Part shown: positions 50,459 through 63,334 of the stretch, piece by piece
Layout: every line of letters starts with the position of its first letter
How positions within the stretch are numbered: position 1 is the first letter of the stretch
Source of the DNA: Microlunatus phosphovorus NM-1
GTDB lineage: Bacteria; Actinomycetota; Actinomycetes; Propionibacteriales; Propionibacteriaceae
Direction: 5' to 3'
Assembly: GCF_000270245.1 (NCBI RefSeq)
Contig: NC_015635.1
Coordinates: 620,001-684,000 of the forward strand
DNA: 64,000 bases
Program-made: the position numbers and the translations under genes
Notes under the pieces: model-generated
What the model saw: the letters and a program-made list of their open reading frames with translations, nothing else
Databases searched by the model: none
What the model was told of the DNA's origin: nothing

Positions 50459-50599
50459 GGCGCGATCCTTTCAGTTGTCGGTGTGAAGGACCCGCGTAGC
50501 GCGGCGGCGGCTTCTCTTAGTCCGGCCAGCGATTCCGGGCAGGGAAGCGTCTGGCGCCCGAGACTCGTGCCGCGCGCTGCTTGGGTATGTCGTGGCCGA

Positions 50600-50619
50600 C
50601 GTTCCCGCGGGAACGTTTC
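50600..50619. repeat. 20-bp direct repeat with palindrome CGTTCCCGCGGGAACG, copy 2
   Basis: CGTTCCCGCGGGAACGTTTC is identical to 49593-49612 and in the same orientation, 1007 bp away. It lies in the 254-bp gap between the MazG-like gene and the epimerase; nothing else is recognised in that gap. Confidence 0.85.
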
Positions 50620-50712
50620 TCGAGTTCGACGTTGAGGTCGTACGACGATCAGTGACCGCCGAGGATCGGATGCGGACCTCAACGTACGGATGGTATCGGG
50701 CATGCTGAGAGC

Positions 50713-51618
50713 GTGATTGTGGCTGGAACAGGACGTGATGCCGGCCGGCGTGTCCTTGTCACCGGTCATCGCGGACTCGTCGGACGAGCAGTGGTCGAAG
50801 CGCTGGAGGCTGCCGACCTGGTGGCTGTTGGTTTGGACGTGGTCGACGGCGCTGACCTCACTGATACTGACACGGTCAGGGAGCGAGTGCGAGGCTGCGC
50901 CAGCGTGGTGCATCTGGCCGCAGTGGACGACGAGCCTGTTGAGGCTGATCCATTGACGCCAGCGACTACCGGGGACATCGACCGCGTGATGGCCACAAAT
51001 GTGGGCGGAACGAGCCAACTCCTGGCGTTGGCTGCTGCCAGCGGCGTGGAGCGGGTTGTCTTCATGTCCAGCGTGGACGTTCTTGGCTGCTTCATGGGGC
51101 AGGGCAAGCCGGAGTACCTACCGATCGACGATCGTCATCCGGTGACTCCCCGCAGTCCCTACGCCTGGTCGAAGCTCGCCGGCGAGGATCTTTGCGCAGC
51201 CTTCACTCGGATGACAGGCACCCCAACGGTGTGTCTTCGCCCTCCAGGGGTGTTCAACGCCGAGACCTACACCTTTGTCAAGGCAGCGCGTGCGGAACGG
51301 GCTGAGTCGGAATGGTTGCCGATCTGGGAGTACGGCGCTTTCGTCGACGTACGTGACCTCGCCTCTGCCGTGGTGGCGGCGCTCAAGGTGCCCGGGTTGA
51401 GCGGTCATCACCGGTTGCTGGTCTGCGCCAACGACATCAGCTCAGCCGCCGAGGACAGCCTCACGCTCGTTGGGCGGCTGCTGCCGGATGTTCCGGTGAC
51501 GGGGATGGAACGGTATGCAGCTCAGCCGTTCGCTGCCCTACTCGACAGTTCCGCTGCGCAGAGGTTGCTGCAGTGGCACCCGGTGCATGACTGGCGTCGC
51601 CCGAGCCGCGGCGCGTAG
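50713..51618 (+). CDS. NAD-dependent epimerase/dehydratase (extended SDR)
   Basis: This 301-residue extended short-chain dehydrogenase has the NAD motif VLVTGHRGLVGRAVVEAL and the catalytic Tyr-Lys in YAWSKLAGEDL, with Ser in VFMSSVDV. VCLRPPGVFN is also usual for the NAD-epimerase family. Likely substrates are nucleotide sugars or related metabolites. GTG at 50713 has a poor ribosome site. A hairpin at 51652-51690 may terminate the transcript. Confidence 0.88.
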   Translation: MIVAGTGRDAGRRVLVTGHRGLVGRAVVEALEAADLVAVGLDVVDGADLTDTDTVRERVRGCASVVHLAAVDDEPVEADPLTPATTGDIDRVMATNVGGTSQLLALAAASGVERVVFMSSVDVLGCFMGQGKPEYLPIDDRHPVTPRSPYAWSKLAGEDLCAAFTRMTGTPTVCLRPPGVFNAETYTFVKAARAERAESEWLPIWEYGAFVDVRDLASAVVAALKVPGLSGHHRLLVCANDISSAAEDSLTLVGRLLPDVPVTGMERYAAQPFAALLDSSAAQRLLQWHPVHDWRRPSRGA

Positions 51619-51651
51619 TGGCGATTGCAGGTCGGAGAACGCCGCTACTGA

Positions 51652-51690
51652 TGCAGGTCGTCAACGATGTGCACTTGTCGACGACCTGCA
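51652..51690. terminator. Hairpin after the epimerase gene
   Basis: TGCAGGTCGTC at 51652 pairs perfectly with GACGACCTGCA ending 51690 around a 17-base loop. It lies 34 bp after the epimerase stop. A GACCTGC/GCAGGTC hairpin of related sequence also follows hspR at ~57746. Confidence 0.55.
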
Positions 51691-51990
51691 CTGTCCACGC
51701 TCTCCGTCGCGACGAAGTACGTCCGCGTTGGCGTGGCCGACCCGTGTGCTTGGAGTCTGCGTGGCTTCGCCCTAGGCCGAAACCTCGCTGAGGACGCCCG
51801 CTTGGATCGTCGGCCCCGAGCCGGTGACCGATCTTCCGCCGCAGCATTCCGGGGTCCAGTCACACCCGTCGTCAAGGAGCGCAATCAGAGTGTCCATCGA
51901 TCAGTTCGGTCATGTGGTCGCACGCATCTTCGGACGTCAGCCTGGGAACGCGACGAGGTTGGATCGAAGCTGGTGCGGGTTATCCAGTTC
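51691..51990. other. Non-coding stretch, nothing recognised
   Basis: Open frames of up to ~113 codons cross this stretch on both strands, but none has a recognisable domain, a good ribosome site or clear third-position GC bias. I see no repeat or RNA gene in it. Confidence 0.5.
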
Positions 51991-52149
51991 TTACTTCTTG
52001 GAGCGTGACCGCATGAGCCGCCGAACGAGCGTCTGCTCCTCTGAACGCACCTGCTTGCGGGACGCTTGGTTGATCTTCTCTCTGAGCGCGGGAGCGGAGT
52101 AGTCCTGGACGTCTGCTGACCGTGCGTTCTTGACTTGGATCGTGGTCAT
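51991..52149 (-). CDS. Small basic protein of 52 residues, unknown function
   Basis: ATG at 52149 follows GTAGGAG at eight bases, a better ribosome site than many genes here. The product begins MTTIQVKNARSADVQDYSAP and ends LVRRLMRSRSKK. It is highly charged and basic, probably mostly helical in the middle (REKINQASRKQVRSEEQ), with no signal or membrane segment. I do not recognise the family. It is isolated between the epimerase and the GAF gene. It could be a nucleic-acid- or ribosome-associated small protein, which is inference only. Confidence 0.55.
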   Translation of the reverse strand: MTTIQVKNARSADVQDYSAPALREKINQASRKQVRSEEQTLVRRLMRSRSKK

Positions 52150-52228
52150 CTCTGCGACTCCTACCTACGGCGCTGCTGCTGTAGCAACGCTGACATAGCA
52201 ACTATGACACCTGCCAGTGACACTGCCT

Positions 52229-53059
52229 CTAGGAACTGCCTTTTCGGCTCTCATCGCGCCGCGGTGCGGGATCTGCTGATACGAACGCGATCCCCAGAAG
52301 TTCCGCAACGAACTCGCACAACTTCAGGTCAGTATCGGTGAAGGAGTCGGGTTACGGTGCATCCAGCGTCAGCATGCCGTAACCTGTGCTGCCCACCACG
52401 ATGGGGACCGAGATGTAGGTCAGGTAGCCGTGATCCACACCATGTTGCCGCCGACCCTGCGCTTTCTCGACCCGGATGTCAGGGACTAACTGAGATCGGT
52501 TGTTCTCGAGCGCTTCGAATGCAGGGTCAGGCTCTCCAGCCGGATGTCGCACGAACTCCCGGGCCGGCTCGTCCTCGCGACCAAGTGCCGCGATTGGGGT
52601 CAAACGGTCGGGATCAGACAACTTGTAGACGACGGTACGCAAGCCGACGACATCGGTGAGCAGTAGCTGCATCGAGCCGACCACCTGCGTTGCGACAACA
52701 TCGAGTCGCTGAGTACGTCCAGTTCCGCGTCTCATGGTCTGCATCTGAGCAATCAGAGTGGCCACAGGTCGCAAGGCATCCTTTACGGCGGTGCGGAACT
52801 GGGCTGCAGCGACAATCTGACCTCGGTCGACCCACCGTTGCGCCCACTCGCGGATGACACCGAGGCCCGCGGCGAGGGCGAAACACCCAACGCCCCAGCC
52901 CAGTTGCTGCAGATCGACCCTGTCGCTGAGCGGGCTTGCAAGTGCAATCAGCAGACAGCTCAGTGCGTACAGGAGTGCACTCGCCACTGAGACCGCGATG
53001 CTGTGCCGCTGCGCGGAGGCGGCAAGCCACGACTGAACGTCAGCACTCGAAGATCCCAC
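52229..53059 (-). pseudogene. Membrane-anchored GAF-domain protein with an in-frame TAA
   Basis: GTG at 53059 (preceded by GAGGAGCAGGG) opens a frame with two membrane helices near residues 20-45 and 50-70. A GAF-like domain follows from ~110 to the TAA at 52352-52354, ending YGMLTLDAP. Read on in the same frame past the stop, the next codons give PDSFTDTDLKLCEFVAELLG. That is exactly the helix expected to end a GAF domain, and the frame stays open to a TAG at 52229. The 235-residue product therefore lacks its last helix. This is either a recent nonsense mutation, a sequencing error, or readthrough. No output domain is visible. Confidence 0.7.
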
Positions 53060-53314
53060 CCCTGCTCCTCAATCCCCTACATGAAATCTTGGCACCCAGT
53101 CCATCCCTGGGGCTGGATGGTCAGACATGTCGGCAGCGATCCGGGTCGTTCCGTCGTGTGCCTCGGCACTTGAAGCACGACCAGCAACTGAACCCTTGCG
53201 TAGTCAACAGGACCGAGTGCACGCGCGGCATCGTTTCACGGGAAGCGGTCACCCTGCCGTCGGTCGCAGTCGCGGCCACCACCCCAGGACCCGAGCCCAC
53301 CGCCAGAAGAAAGG
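53060..53314. other. Upstream part of the dnaK promoter region, nothing recognised
   Basis: No gene or repeat is recognised in this 255-bp stretch between the GAF gene and the HAIR elements of dnaK. Confidence 0.5.
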
Positions 53315-53406
53315 TTGAGTCGATCCCGCTCAGGGTGGAATACTCCGGGGAGGCCCAGGGTTGAGCCTAGTACACTCAACGTGTAAGTTGAGCCCTACAG
53401 ACTCAA
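53315..53406 (+). promoter_or_regulatory. dnaK operon promoter region with three HAIR-like HspR boxes
   Basis: Inverted repeats of the HAIR type (TTGAG-N9-CTCAA) occur as TTGAGTCGATCCCGCTCAG (53315), TTGAGCCTAGTACACTCAA (53361) and TTGAGCCCTACAGACTCAA (53388). HspR, encoded in the operon, binds such sites. The block GTGGAATAC lies between the first and second boxes. The first two boxes are 46 bp apart, as in the clpB promoter. Confidence 0.85.
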
Positions 53407-53443
53407 GGAAACCACTACTTCCACACCGGAGGATCACAGAACT

Positions 53444-55305
<1,862 letters not shown>

Positions 55306-55309
<4 letters not shown>

Positions 55310-55974
55310 GCGAATTCTCCGAGACCGAGAACACCGGACCGACCATCCGGGATCGGCGTCGGATCGACCCGGAGACCTACCAGGTGCGGGAGCCGCAGGC
55401 CGCGGCTCCCGGCCCAGGGGCTCCGTCAGGTCCGAGCGACCTGGAGGAGACGGCGGCCGGCACCGCCGCAGCCGAGGAGATCGCCGGTCTGAAGACCCAG
55501 CTCGGTGAGCGCACCGCCGACCTCCAGCGGCTGCAAGCGGAGTATGTCAACTACAAGCGCCGGGTGGACCGCGATCGCGATGTTGCTCGCAAGGGCGGGA
55601 TCGAGGCGGTGCTCAAGGATCTGATGTCGGTCCTGGATCACATCGGCTCCGCGCGGGAGCACGGCGAGGTGACCGGTGGTTTCAAGGCCGTCGCCGACGA
55701 GATCGAGCGGGTCACCGCGCGGCACGGGCTGGAGAGCTACGGCACCGCAGGTGAGCCGTTCGACCCGCACATCCACGAGGCGCTGATGCACGCGCACGCC
55801 GACGGGATCGACGGTCCCACCTGCGTGCAGATCCTGCAGCCCGGCTACCGGATCGGCGAGCGGATCCTGCGACCGGCCCGGGTGGCCGTCGCCGAGCCCG
55901 ACCCCGATGCTCCGGCCGCACAGGCCGAGTCCCAGGAGGCGCCCAATGCGCCGACTGCCGACGACGAGCAGTGA
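55306..55974 (+). CDS. grpE: Nucleotide exchange factor GrpE
   Basis: GrpE releases ADP from DnaK. The 222-residue protein has a long helix ([23 protein letters not shown]) and the beta domain with [19 protein letters not shown] and [18 protein letters not shown], which are canonical. The N-terminal ~65 residues and C-terminal tail are variable and acidic or Ala-rich. The GTG at 55306 overlaps the dnaK stop (GTGA), coupling translation. A 32-base hairpin follows ten bases after the stop. Confidence 0.96.
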
Positions 55975-55983
55975 CCGTACGCG

Positions 55984-56015
55984 GGTGTCGGGTGGCCGGC
56001 GGGTCACCCGACACC
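55984..56015. terminator. Intercistronic hairpin between grpE and dnaJ
   Basis: GGTGTCGGGTG at 55984 pairs with CACCCGACACC at 56005-56015 around a 10-base loop. It may reduce transcription into dnaJ or protect the upstream mRNA, since the cluster continues in the same direction. Confidence 0.65.
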
Positions 56016-56109
56016 GGGTCATTCACCTCACCGAAATCGACCGAACCAAGACACACTTGATCATCACCGATCCCACGATCGACGCCGAGATTCCCGAGAG
56101 GAGGCGCCC

Positions 56110-57273
56110 ATGAGCACCAAGGACTGGCTGGAGAAGGACTACTACAAGGTCCTCGGGGTGGCGAAGGACGCCAAGCCGGAGGAGATCAAGAAGGCGTACC
56201 GCAAACTGGCTCGGGAGAACCACCCTGACCAGAACCCTGGCAATCCGGAGGCCGAGAAGCGGTTCAAGGAGGTCTCCGAGGCCAACGATGTGCTGTCCGA
56301 CGCCAAGAAGCGCAAGGAGTACGACGAGGCCCGCAGCCTCTTCGGTGGTGGCGGCTTCCGGTTCCCGCGTGGCGGGGGCGGCGGCGGCCAGGCGGGTCCG
56401 TCGGTCGACGACCTGTTCCGCAACGCTGGTGACGGTGGTCTGGGTGACCTGTTCGGCGGCTTGTTCAACCAGGGCCAGACCCGTACGCAGCGCTATTCCA
56501 CCTCCCGTGGCCCGCGCCGGGGCAGCGACGTCGAGGGCGAGGTGACGGTCGACTTCGTCGATGCGATCGAGGGCGTCACCGTTGGCATGCAGATGGTCTC
56601 CGAGGCGCCGTGCGAGGCATGTCACGGGACGGGTGCGAAGGCCGGCACGGTGCCGCATGTCTGTCCTACCTGTCAGGGGTCGGGCATGCAGACCTCCACC
56701 TCTGGTGGGGTGTTCGCGATGACCGAGCCCTGCAAGGACTGCCACGGACGTGGCATGGTCGTCGACGATCCCTGCCCGGTCTGCCACGGCTCCGGTCGCG
56801 GCCGCTCGACCAAGACCATGCAGGTCCGCATTCCCGCCGGGGTCACCGACGGACAGCGGATCCGACTGAAGGGCAAGGGCGGGGCCGGCGAGAACGGCGG
56901 CGCAGCCGGCGATCTCTACGTGGTCGTGCACGTCCGTTCGCACCCGGTGTTCGGACGCACGGGCGACAACCTGACCCTGAAGGCCCCGGTCACGTTCAGT
57001 GAGGCCGCGCTCGGCGGTGAGATCGAGGTGCCCACCCTGGGTGGAGCGTCGGTCAAGCTGAAGGTCCCAGCCGGTACGCCGAACGGGCGGACCTTCCGCG
57101 TCCGCGGCAAGGGTGTGTCCCGTCGCGACGGCACCAAGGGCGACCTGCTGGTGACCGTCGAGGTGGTCGTCCCATCCTCGCTCACTCCGGAGGCGCGCGA
57201 GGCATTGGACAACTATTCGCACGCGATCGGTGCCCAGAACCCGCGGGCCAAGCTGTTCGCCGCAGGCTCGTGA
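56110..57273 (+). CDS. dnaJ: Chaperone DnaJ (Hsp40)
   Basis: DnaJ delivers substrates to DnaK and stimulates its ATPase. The 387-residue protein has the J-domain with HPD at residues 38-40 and a Gly/Phe-rich stretch (~75-120). Four zinc-binding CxxCxGxG repeats ([32 protein letters not shown]) precede the C-terminal substrate domains. GAGAGGAGG precedes the ATG. Some actinobacteria have two dnaJ genes; the clustered copy is DnaJ1. Confidence 0.97.
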   Translation: MSTKDWLEKDYYKVLGVAKDAKPEEIKKAYRKLARENHPDQNPGNPEAEKRFKEVSEANDVLSDAKKRKEYDEARSLFGGGGFRFPRGGGGGGQAGPSVDDLFRNAGDGGLGDLFGGLFNQGQTRTQRYSTSRGPRRGSDVEGEVTVDFVDAIEGVTVGMQMVSEAPCEACHGTGAKAGTVPHVCPTCQGSGMQTSTSGGVFAMTEPCKDCHGRGMVVDDPCPVCHGSGRGRSTKTMQVRIPAGVTDGQRIRLKGKGGAGENGGAAGDLYVVVHVRSHPVFGRTGDNLTLKAPVTFSEAALGGEIEVPTLGGASVKLKVPAGTPNGRTFRVRGKGVSRRDGTKGDLLVTVEVVVPSSLTPEAREALDNYSHAIGAQNPRAKLFAAGS

Positions 57274-57284
57274 GGGAGCAAGCG

Positions 57285-57725
57285 ATGACGGGAACCCAGC
57301 TGCCCCAGCAGGTCGACTCGGACGCGCCGGTCTTCGTGATCTCGGTGGCCGCGCAGCTGGCGGGAATGCACCCGCAGACCTTGAGGACCTACGACCGGAT
57401 GGGTCTCGTGGTGCCTCGCCGGCTGGCCAAGCGTGGTCGCCGCTATTCGGCGCGCGACATCGCTCGCCTGCGGCTGGTGCAGCGGCTCAGCCAGGACGAG
57501 GGTGTCAACCTCGAAGGCATCCGGCGGATCCTGGCGATGCAGGACGAGTTGGACGAGCTGCGACGACGGCTGGACGACATGACGGCACTGCTGGCCGCGG
57601 TGCATGCCGCCCCACCCGGGTCGCGGGTCTTTACCGCCGATGGCACTGGCGGCGTCGGTCTCGGCGCTGCCGGTGCCCGGCGCTCGCGGCCAATGCTCGC
57701 CCTGCCGTCGCGGGTCACCAGCTGA
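57285..57725 (+). CDS. hspR: Heat-shock repressor HspR (MerR family)
   Basis: HspR represses the dnaK operon and clpB by binding HAIR inverted repeats, with DnaK as co-repressor in the well-studied actinobacteria. The 146-residue protein has the MerR-type helix-turn-helix VAAQLAGMHPQTLRTYDRMG and the second helix segment RYSARDIARLRLVQRL, followed by a dimerisation helix (GIRRILAMQDELDELRRRL). ATG at 57285 has GGGAG seven bases upstream; GTG at 57270 overlapping the dnaJ stop is an alternative. Its boxes are visible at 53315-53406 and 58457-58522. Confidence 0.95.
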   Translation: MTGTQLPQQVDSDAPVFVISVAAQLAGMHPQTLRTYDRMGLVVPRRLAKRGRRYSARDIARLRLVQRLSQDEGVNLEGIRRILAMQDELDELRRRLDDMTALLAAVHAAPPGSRVFTADGTGGVGLGAAGARRSRPMLALPSRVTS

Positions 57726-57794
57726 AACCTCATCCACATACGGAGACCTGCGAACGTCTGCATCTGGCAGGTCGTTGACCTTGCGAGGAGCCGC

Positions 57795-58361
57795 ATGAAC
57801 GTCGACCGCTTCTGGTCAATTGTTGACTTGACGCGCCAGCAGGCGCCGCATTCGCTCGGTGAACAGGCGGAAGTCCTCCGGCGTGAGCTCGGCAGACTGC
57901 CTCTCGAGGAGCTACTGGAGTTTGAGAGTGCCTACACCGGTGCTAGCTACGCGCTGTACACCTGGGAGATCTGGCGAGCCGCAGACATCATGATCGGTGA
58001 CACTTCCGAAGATGTCTTCGCTGACTTTCGATCCTGGATGATCTCCCGCGGCCGATCTGCCTATGAAGGGGTCGTCGCGTCTGCCGACCATGGACTGGCC
58101 GCCCTGGAGTTCCGAGACGATGATGGCGAGGATGTCGGTGCCGGCGAGGTATTCGGTGCCGTGGCCCATGACGTGTACCAAGCTCGCACCGGCGTGGACC
58201 TGGTAGACGCCTTCCCTGATCGACCGAGTGCAGACTTCCCGGACTTCGAGCCCGCCGGTGCCGACGTAGGACGGAATCGGAAAGAACGACGTGCACACTT
58301 CCCGGAACTGGCGGCCAAGTACCCCGAGAAAGGCAAGCTTCGCTTCTTCTGGAGGAGCTGA
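57795..58361 (+). CDS. DUF4240 protein inserted in the heat-shock cluster
   Basis: The 188-residue protein starts MNVDRFWSIVDLTRQQAPHS, the DUF4240 N-terminus. It continues with WEIWRAADIMIGDTSEDVFADFRSWMISRGR, the family's central block. The function is unknown; members are often found near toxin or defence genes, or scattered as single genes. It lies between hspR and the HAIR boxes of clpB, on the same strand. A GAGGAG site precedes the ATG. Its G+C and codon use look somewhat lower than those of the chaperone genes, hinting at later insertion. Confidence 0.82.
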   Translation: MNVDRFWSIVDLTRQQAPHSLGEQAEVLRRELGRLPLEELLEFESAYTGASYALYTWEIWRAADIMIGDTSEDVFADFRSWMISRGRSAYEGVVASADHGLAALEFRDDDGEDVGAGEVFGAVAHDVYQARTGVDLVDAFPDRPSADFPDFEPAGADVGRNRKERRAHFPELAAKYPEKGKLRFFWRS

Positions 58362-58456
58362 CGGGCACCGATGGTGCTCCTTCGGCATCTCTGACGGGTG
58401 CCGTCGACCGCAGTTGATCAGACCCGACAGGTCAGTTGAAGGAGCCGTCAGCAAGG

Positions 58457-58522
58457 TTGAGCGAACCTCGCTCAATGTGGAATACGCCCAGCTGGACAAG
58501 GGTTGAGTGTAGTAGACTCAAC
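58457..58522 (+). promoter_or_regulatory. clpB promoter region with two HAIR boxes
   Basis: TTGAGCGAACCTCGCTCAA at 58457 and TTGAGTGTAGTAGACTCAA at 58503 are HspR-type inverted repeats, 46 bp apart. GTGGAATAC lies between them, matching the order and distance in the dnaK promoter. ClpB should therefore be co-repressed with the dnaK operon. Confidence 0.88.
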
Positions 58523-58550
58523 TTTGAATTCGACTCTTCGAAGGACCTCT

Positions 58551-61145
<2,595 letters not shown>

Positions 61146-61208
61146 CCGACCTGATCAGCCGTGATCTGGCCGGCTAGTGACCTAACCAGCGGCGGATAAC
61201 CGATGCGT

Positions 61209-61247
61209 CCAACACAGGCCGGGGCACATGGCCCCGGCCTGTGTTGG
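61209..61247. terminator. Perfect 17-bp stem terminator between clpB and the PhnB-like gene
   Basis: CCAACACAGGCCGGGGC at 61209-61225 pairs perfectly with GCCCCGGCCTGTGTTGG at 61231-61247 around a 5-base loop. It lies between convergent genes and can terminate both. Confidence 0.92.
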
Positions 61248-61271
61248 TCGTCACTCGCGACGTAACTGTCG

Positions 61272-61697
61272 TCAGCCGTCGGCTGCTCCCGAACCGGCGA
61301 TGTTGACCATCCAGCTGATGCCGAACTTGTCCGTCAGCTGGCCGAAGTAGTCGCCCCACGGCGCCTTCTCCAGCGGGAGATCGATGCGTCCGCCCTCGGC
61401 TAGTGCCTGGAAGAAGCCACTCAGCTCATCGACTTCGTCGCCGGTCAGGGCGATGGTCCCATTGGGGCTGGCCGTCATTCCCATGCTCGCCGGGGCGTCG
61501 GCGGCCATCAAGGTGAAGCCGGATGGCGTGCTCAGCTGACTGTGCATGATCTGGTCTCGGTCGTCGTCGGCCAGACCGGGCATCGGCATCTCGCCGAAGG
61601 TGGAGAAGTCAACCTCGCCACCGAACACCGACGCGTAGAACTCCATCGCGTCGCGGGTGTTACCGCTGAAATTGAGGTAGGGGTTGAGTAGAGCCAT
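61272..61697 (-). CDS. PhnB-like VOC-superfamily protein
   Basis: This 141-residue protein with the glyoxalase/VOC fold of the PhnB (3-demethylubiquinone-9-like) group has PYLNFSGNTRDAMEFYASVFGGE at the N-terminus and APWGDYFGQLTDKFGISWMVN at the C-terminus. Members are mostly uncharacterised; metal-dependent or resistance roles are not demonstrable here. ATG at 61697; the 132-bp repeats begin 60 bp upstream of it. Confidence 0.92.
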   Translation of the reverse strand: MALLNPYLNFSGNTRDAMEFYASVFGGEVDFSTFGEMPMPGLADDDRDQIMHSQLSTPSGFTLMAADAPASMGMTASPNGTIALTGDEVDELSGFFQALAEGGRIDLPLEKAPWGDYFGQLTDKFGISWMVNIAGSGAADG

Positions 61698-61756
61698 GGT
61701 GATCCTCCCGTGGTTGCTTGCGTCCGTCTCATTCTGCTCCGACCCACTGACAGTGT

Positions 61757-62196
61757 GTTCGTCACTCGCTACTCGGCTGCGCTCCAGGGACTCCGTCTTC
61801 CTCCCTCCCTCGCAAGACGAAGAACGTGTCTTGCTCGCTCAGTCGTCCAGACGGAGCCGTCGCTTCGCCTCGTGGTCGCTCGCGACGGGTTCGTCACTCG
61901 CTACTCGGCTGCGCTCCAGGGACTCCGTCTTCCTCCCTCCCTCGCAAGACGAAGAACATGTCTTGCCCGCTCAGTCGTCCAGACGGAGCCGTCGCTTCGC
62001 CTCGTGGTCGCTCGCGACGGGTTCCTCACTCGCTACTCGGCTGCGCTCCAGGGACTCCGTCTTCCTCCCTCCCTCGCAAGACGAAGAACATGTCTTGCCC
62101 GCTCAGTCGTCCAGACGGAGCCGTCGCTTCGCCTCGTGGTCGCTCGCGACGGGTTCCTCACTCGCTACTCGGCTGCGCTCCAGGGACTCCGTCTTC
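61757..62196 (+). repeat. Tandem array of 132-bp units (locus 2)
   Basis: Units start at 61757, 61889, 62021 and 62153, exactly 132 bp apart; the first three are complete and the fourth is cut off after about 44 bases. Each has a hairpin with outer arms CTCCGTCT and AGACGGAG and inner arms CAAGAC and GTCTTG. Long open frames in two registers arise only because 132 is divisible by three. The array adjoins a 52-bp-period array and lies between divergent genes. Confidence 0.9.
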
Positions 62197-62224
62197 ACGC
62201 GAGTCGGCTCCGCTGATCGCGTGT

Positions 62225-62430
62225 GGCCCGCGGGCGTCACAGGCACGGGCTTGGCGCACGACTCGCGGTCGTCGTTGGCCCGGGGGCGTGAAACGTGCTG
62301 GGGCTACGGGTGACCGTTGGTCGTGGTTGGCCCGGGGGCGTGAAACGTGCTCGGAAGACGCCCAGCCACGGGTCGTCCGTGGCCCCGCGGCGCCAAACGG
62401 AACACGCCTCGCGTGCGCTGCGGTGCCGCT
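62225..62430 (-). repeat. 52-bp-period repeat array, inverted orientation (locus 3)
   Basis: Units begin GGCCCGCGGGCGT at 62225, GGCCCGGGGGCGT at 62277 and 62329, and GGCCCCGCGGCGCC at 62381, exactly 52 bp apart. Read on the minus strand the core is GGCGCCGCGGGGCCACGGAC, the same as at 4926. The array starts about 30 bp after the 132-bp array ends. Confidence 0.88.
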
Positions 62431-62494
62431 CGTGACGGCGTCCTCACTGGCGACGGGTTATATGTGAGGATTCGGACGTGCCAGGAGGGCAACG

Positions 62495-63334
62495 GTGAGC
62501 AGGGAGACCAGAGTGGAGACCGGATCGCAGACGGTCACGCTGGTTGAGGACCCGGCGCAGCCCGGCGCCTTTCTGGTGCGAATCGGGGACACCGACCAGT
62601 CGTACGTTGACCTGGCCGATCCGTTGCGGCTGGAGTTCGACTACGTCCAGCGGATTGCCGATGTGATCGACGAGATCGCTCCCGAGGGTGCGCGAATGAG
62701 AGTCGTCCACGTCGGGGGCGCAGCCTTGACCCTGCCGCGCTATGTGGCGGCTACTCGGCCCAGCTCGGCGCAGATCGTGCTCGAGCCCGACGAGGAGCTG
62801 ACCATGTTGGTCCGCGAGCAGCTGCCGTTGCCACGGCGCAGCGGGATCAAGGTGCGGGCCACTGACGGGCGGAGCGGGATCGCCGCCATGCGTGACGACT
62901 TCGCCGACCTGGTCATCGTCGATGCGTTCGTCGGTGCCCGAGTGCCGCCCGAGCTGACCACGACCGAGTTCCTCACCGACGTACGCCGGGTCGTCGGATC
63001 GACCGGTGCGGTGGTGATCAATGTGACCGACCAAGGGCGACTCGGCTACTCCAAACGGGTGCTGGCCGGAGTTGCCGCGGTCTTCGACCATGCGGTCTAC
63101 GGGGCCGAGCCGGCCACACTGAAAGGTCGCCGGTTCGGCAACGTCATCATCACGGGGTCCGAGGCGCCGCTGCCGGAGGCGGCTCTGATCCGGCGTGCAG
63201 CGGGATCCATGTTCCCGTACCGGGTGTTGACCGGCACTCAACAGAGTCGCTTCGTGGGCGGTGCGAAGCCGTTCACCGATGAGGACGCGGAGGCATCTCC
63301 CGATCCGGTCACCGGCGGCGCTCACTTCGGCTGA
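62495..63334 (+). CDS. Spermidine-synthase-like SAM-fold protein
   Basis: This 279-residue protein has the spermidine-synthase/polyamine aminopropyltransferase-like Rossmann fold. SYVDLADPLRLEFDYVQRI is the entry region, MRVVHVGGAALTLPRYVAA the nucleotide-binding loop with Gly-Gly-Ala, and ADLVIVDAFVGARVPPEL the D-x-F acceptor region. The specific aminopropyltransferase residues (DxxDP pattern) are not evident, so a different methylthio- or SAM-dependent role is likely, as in many actinobacterial members. GTG at 62495 follows GGAGGG. Confidence 0.85.
   Translation: MSRETRVETGSQTVTLVEDPAQPGAFLVRIGDTDQSYVDLADPLRLEFDYVQRIADVIDEIAPEGARMRVVHVGGAALTLPRYVAATRPSSAQIVLEPDEELTMLVREQLPLPRRSGIKVRATDGRSGIAAMRDDFADLVIVDAFVGARVPPELTTTEFLTDVRRVVGSTGAVVINVTDQGRLGYSKRVLAGVAAVFDHAVYGAEPATLKGRRFGNVIITGSEAPLPEAALIRRAAGSMFPYRVLTGTQQSRFVGGAKPFTDEDAEASPDPVTGGAHFG

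Noticed and set aside
61684-62467. Long open frames (up to ~213 codons) across the 132-bp repeats, which would encode a 44-residue repeat protein
   Set aside because: The frames exist in two registers only because 132 is divisible by three, have no ribosome site or known fold, and the repeat has a hairpin that fits a nucleic-acid function better.
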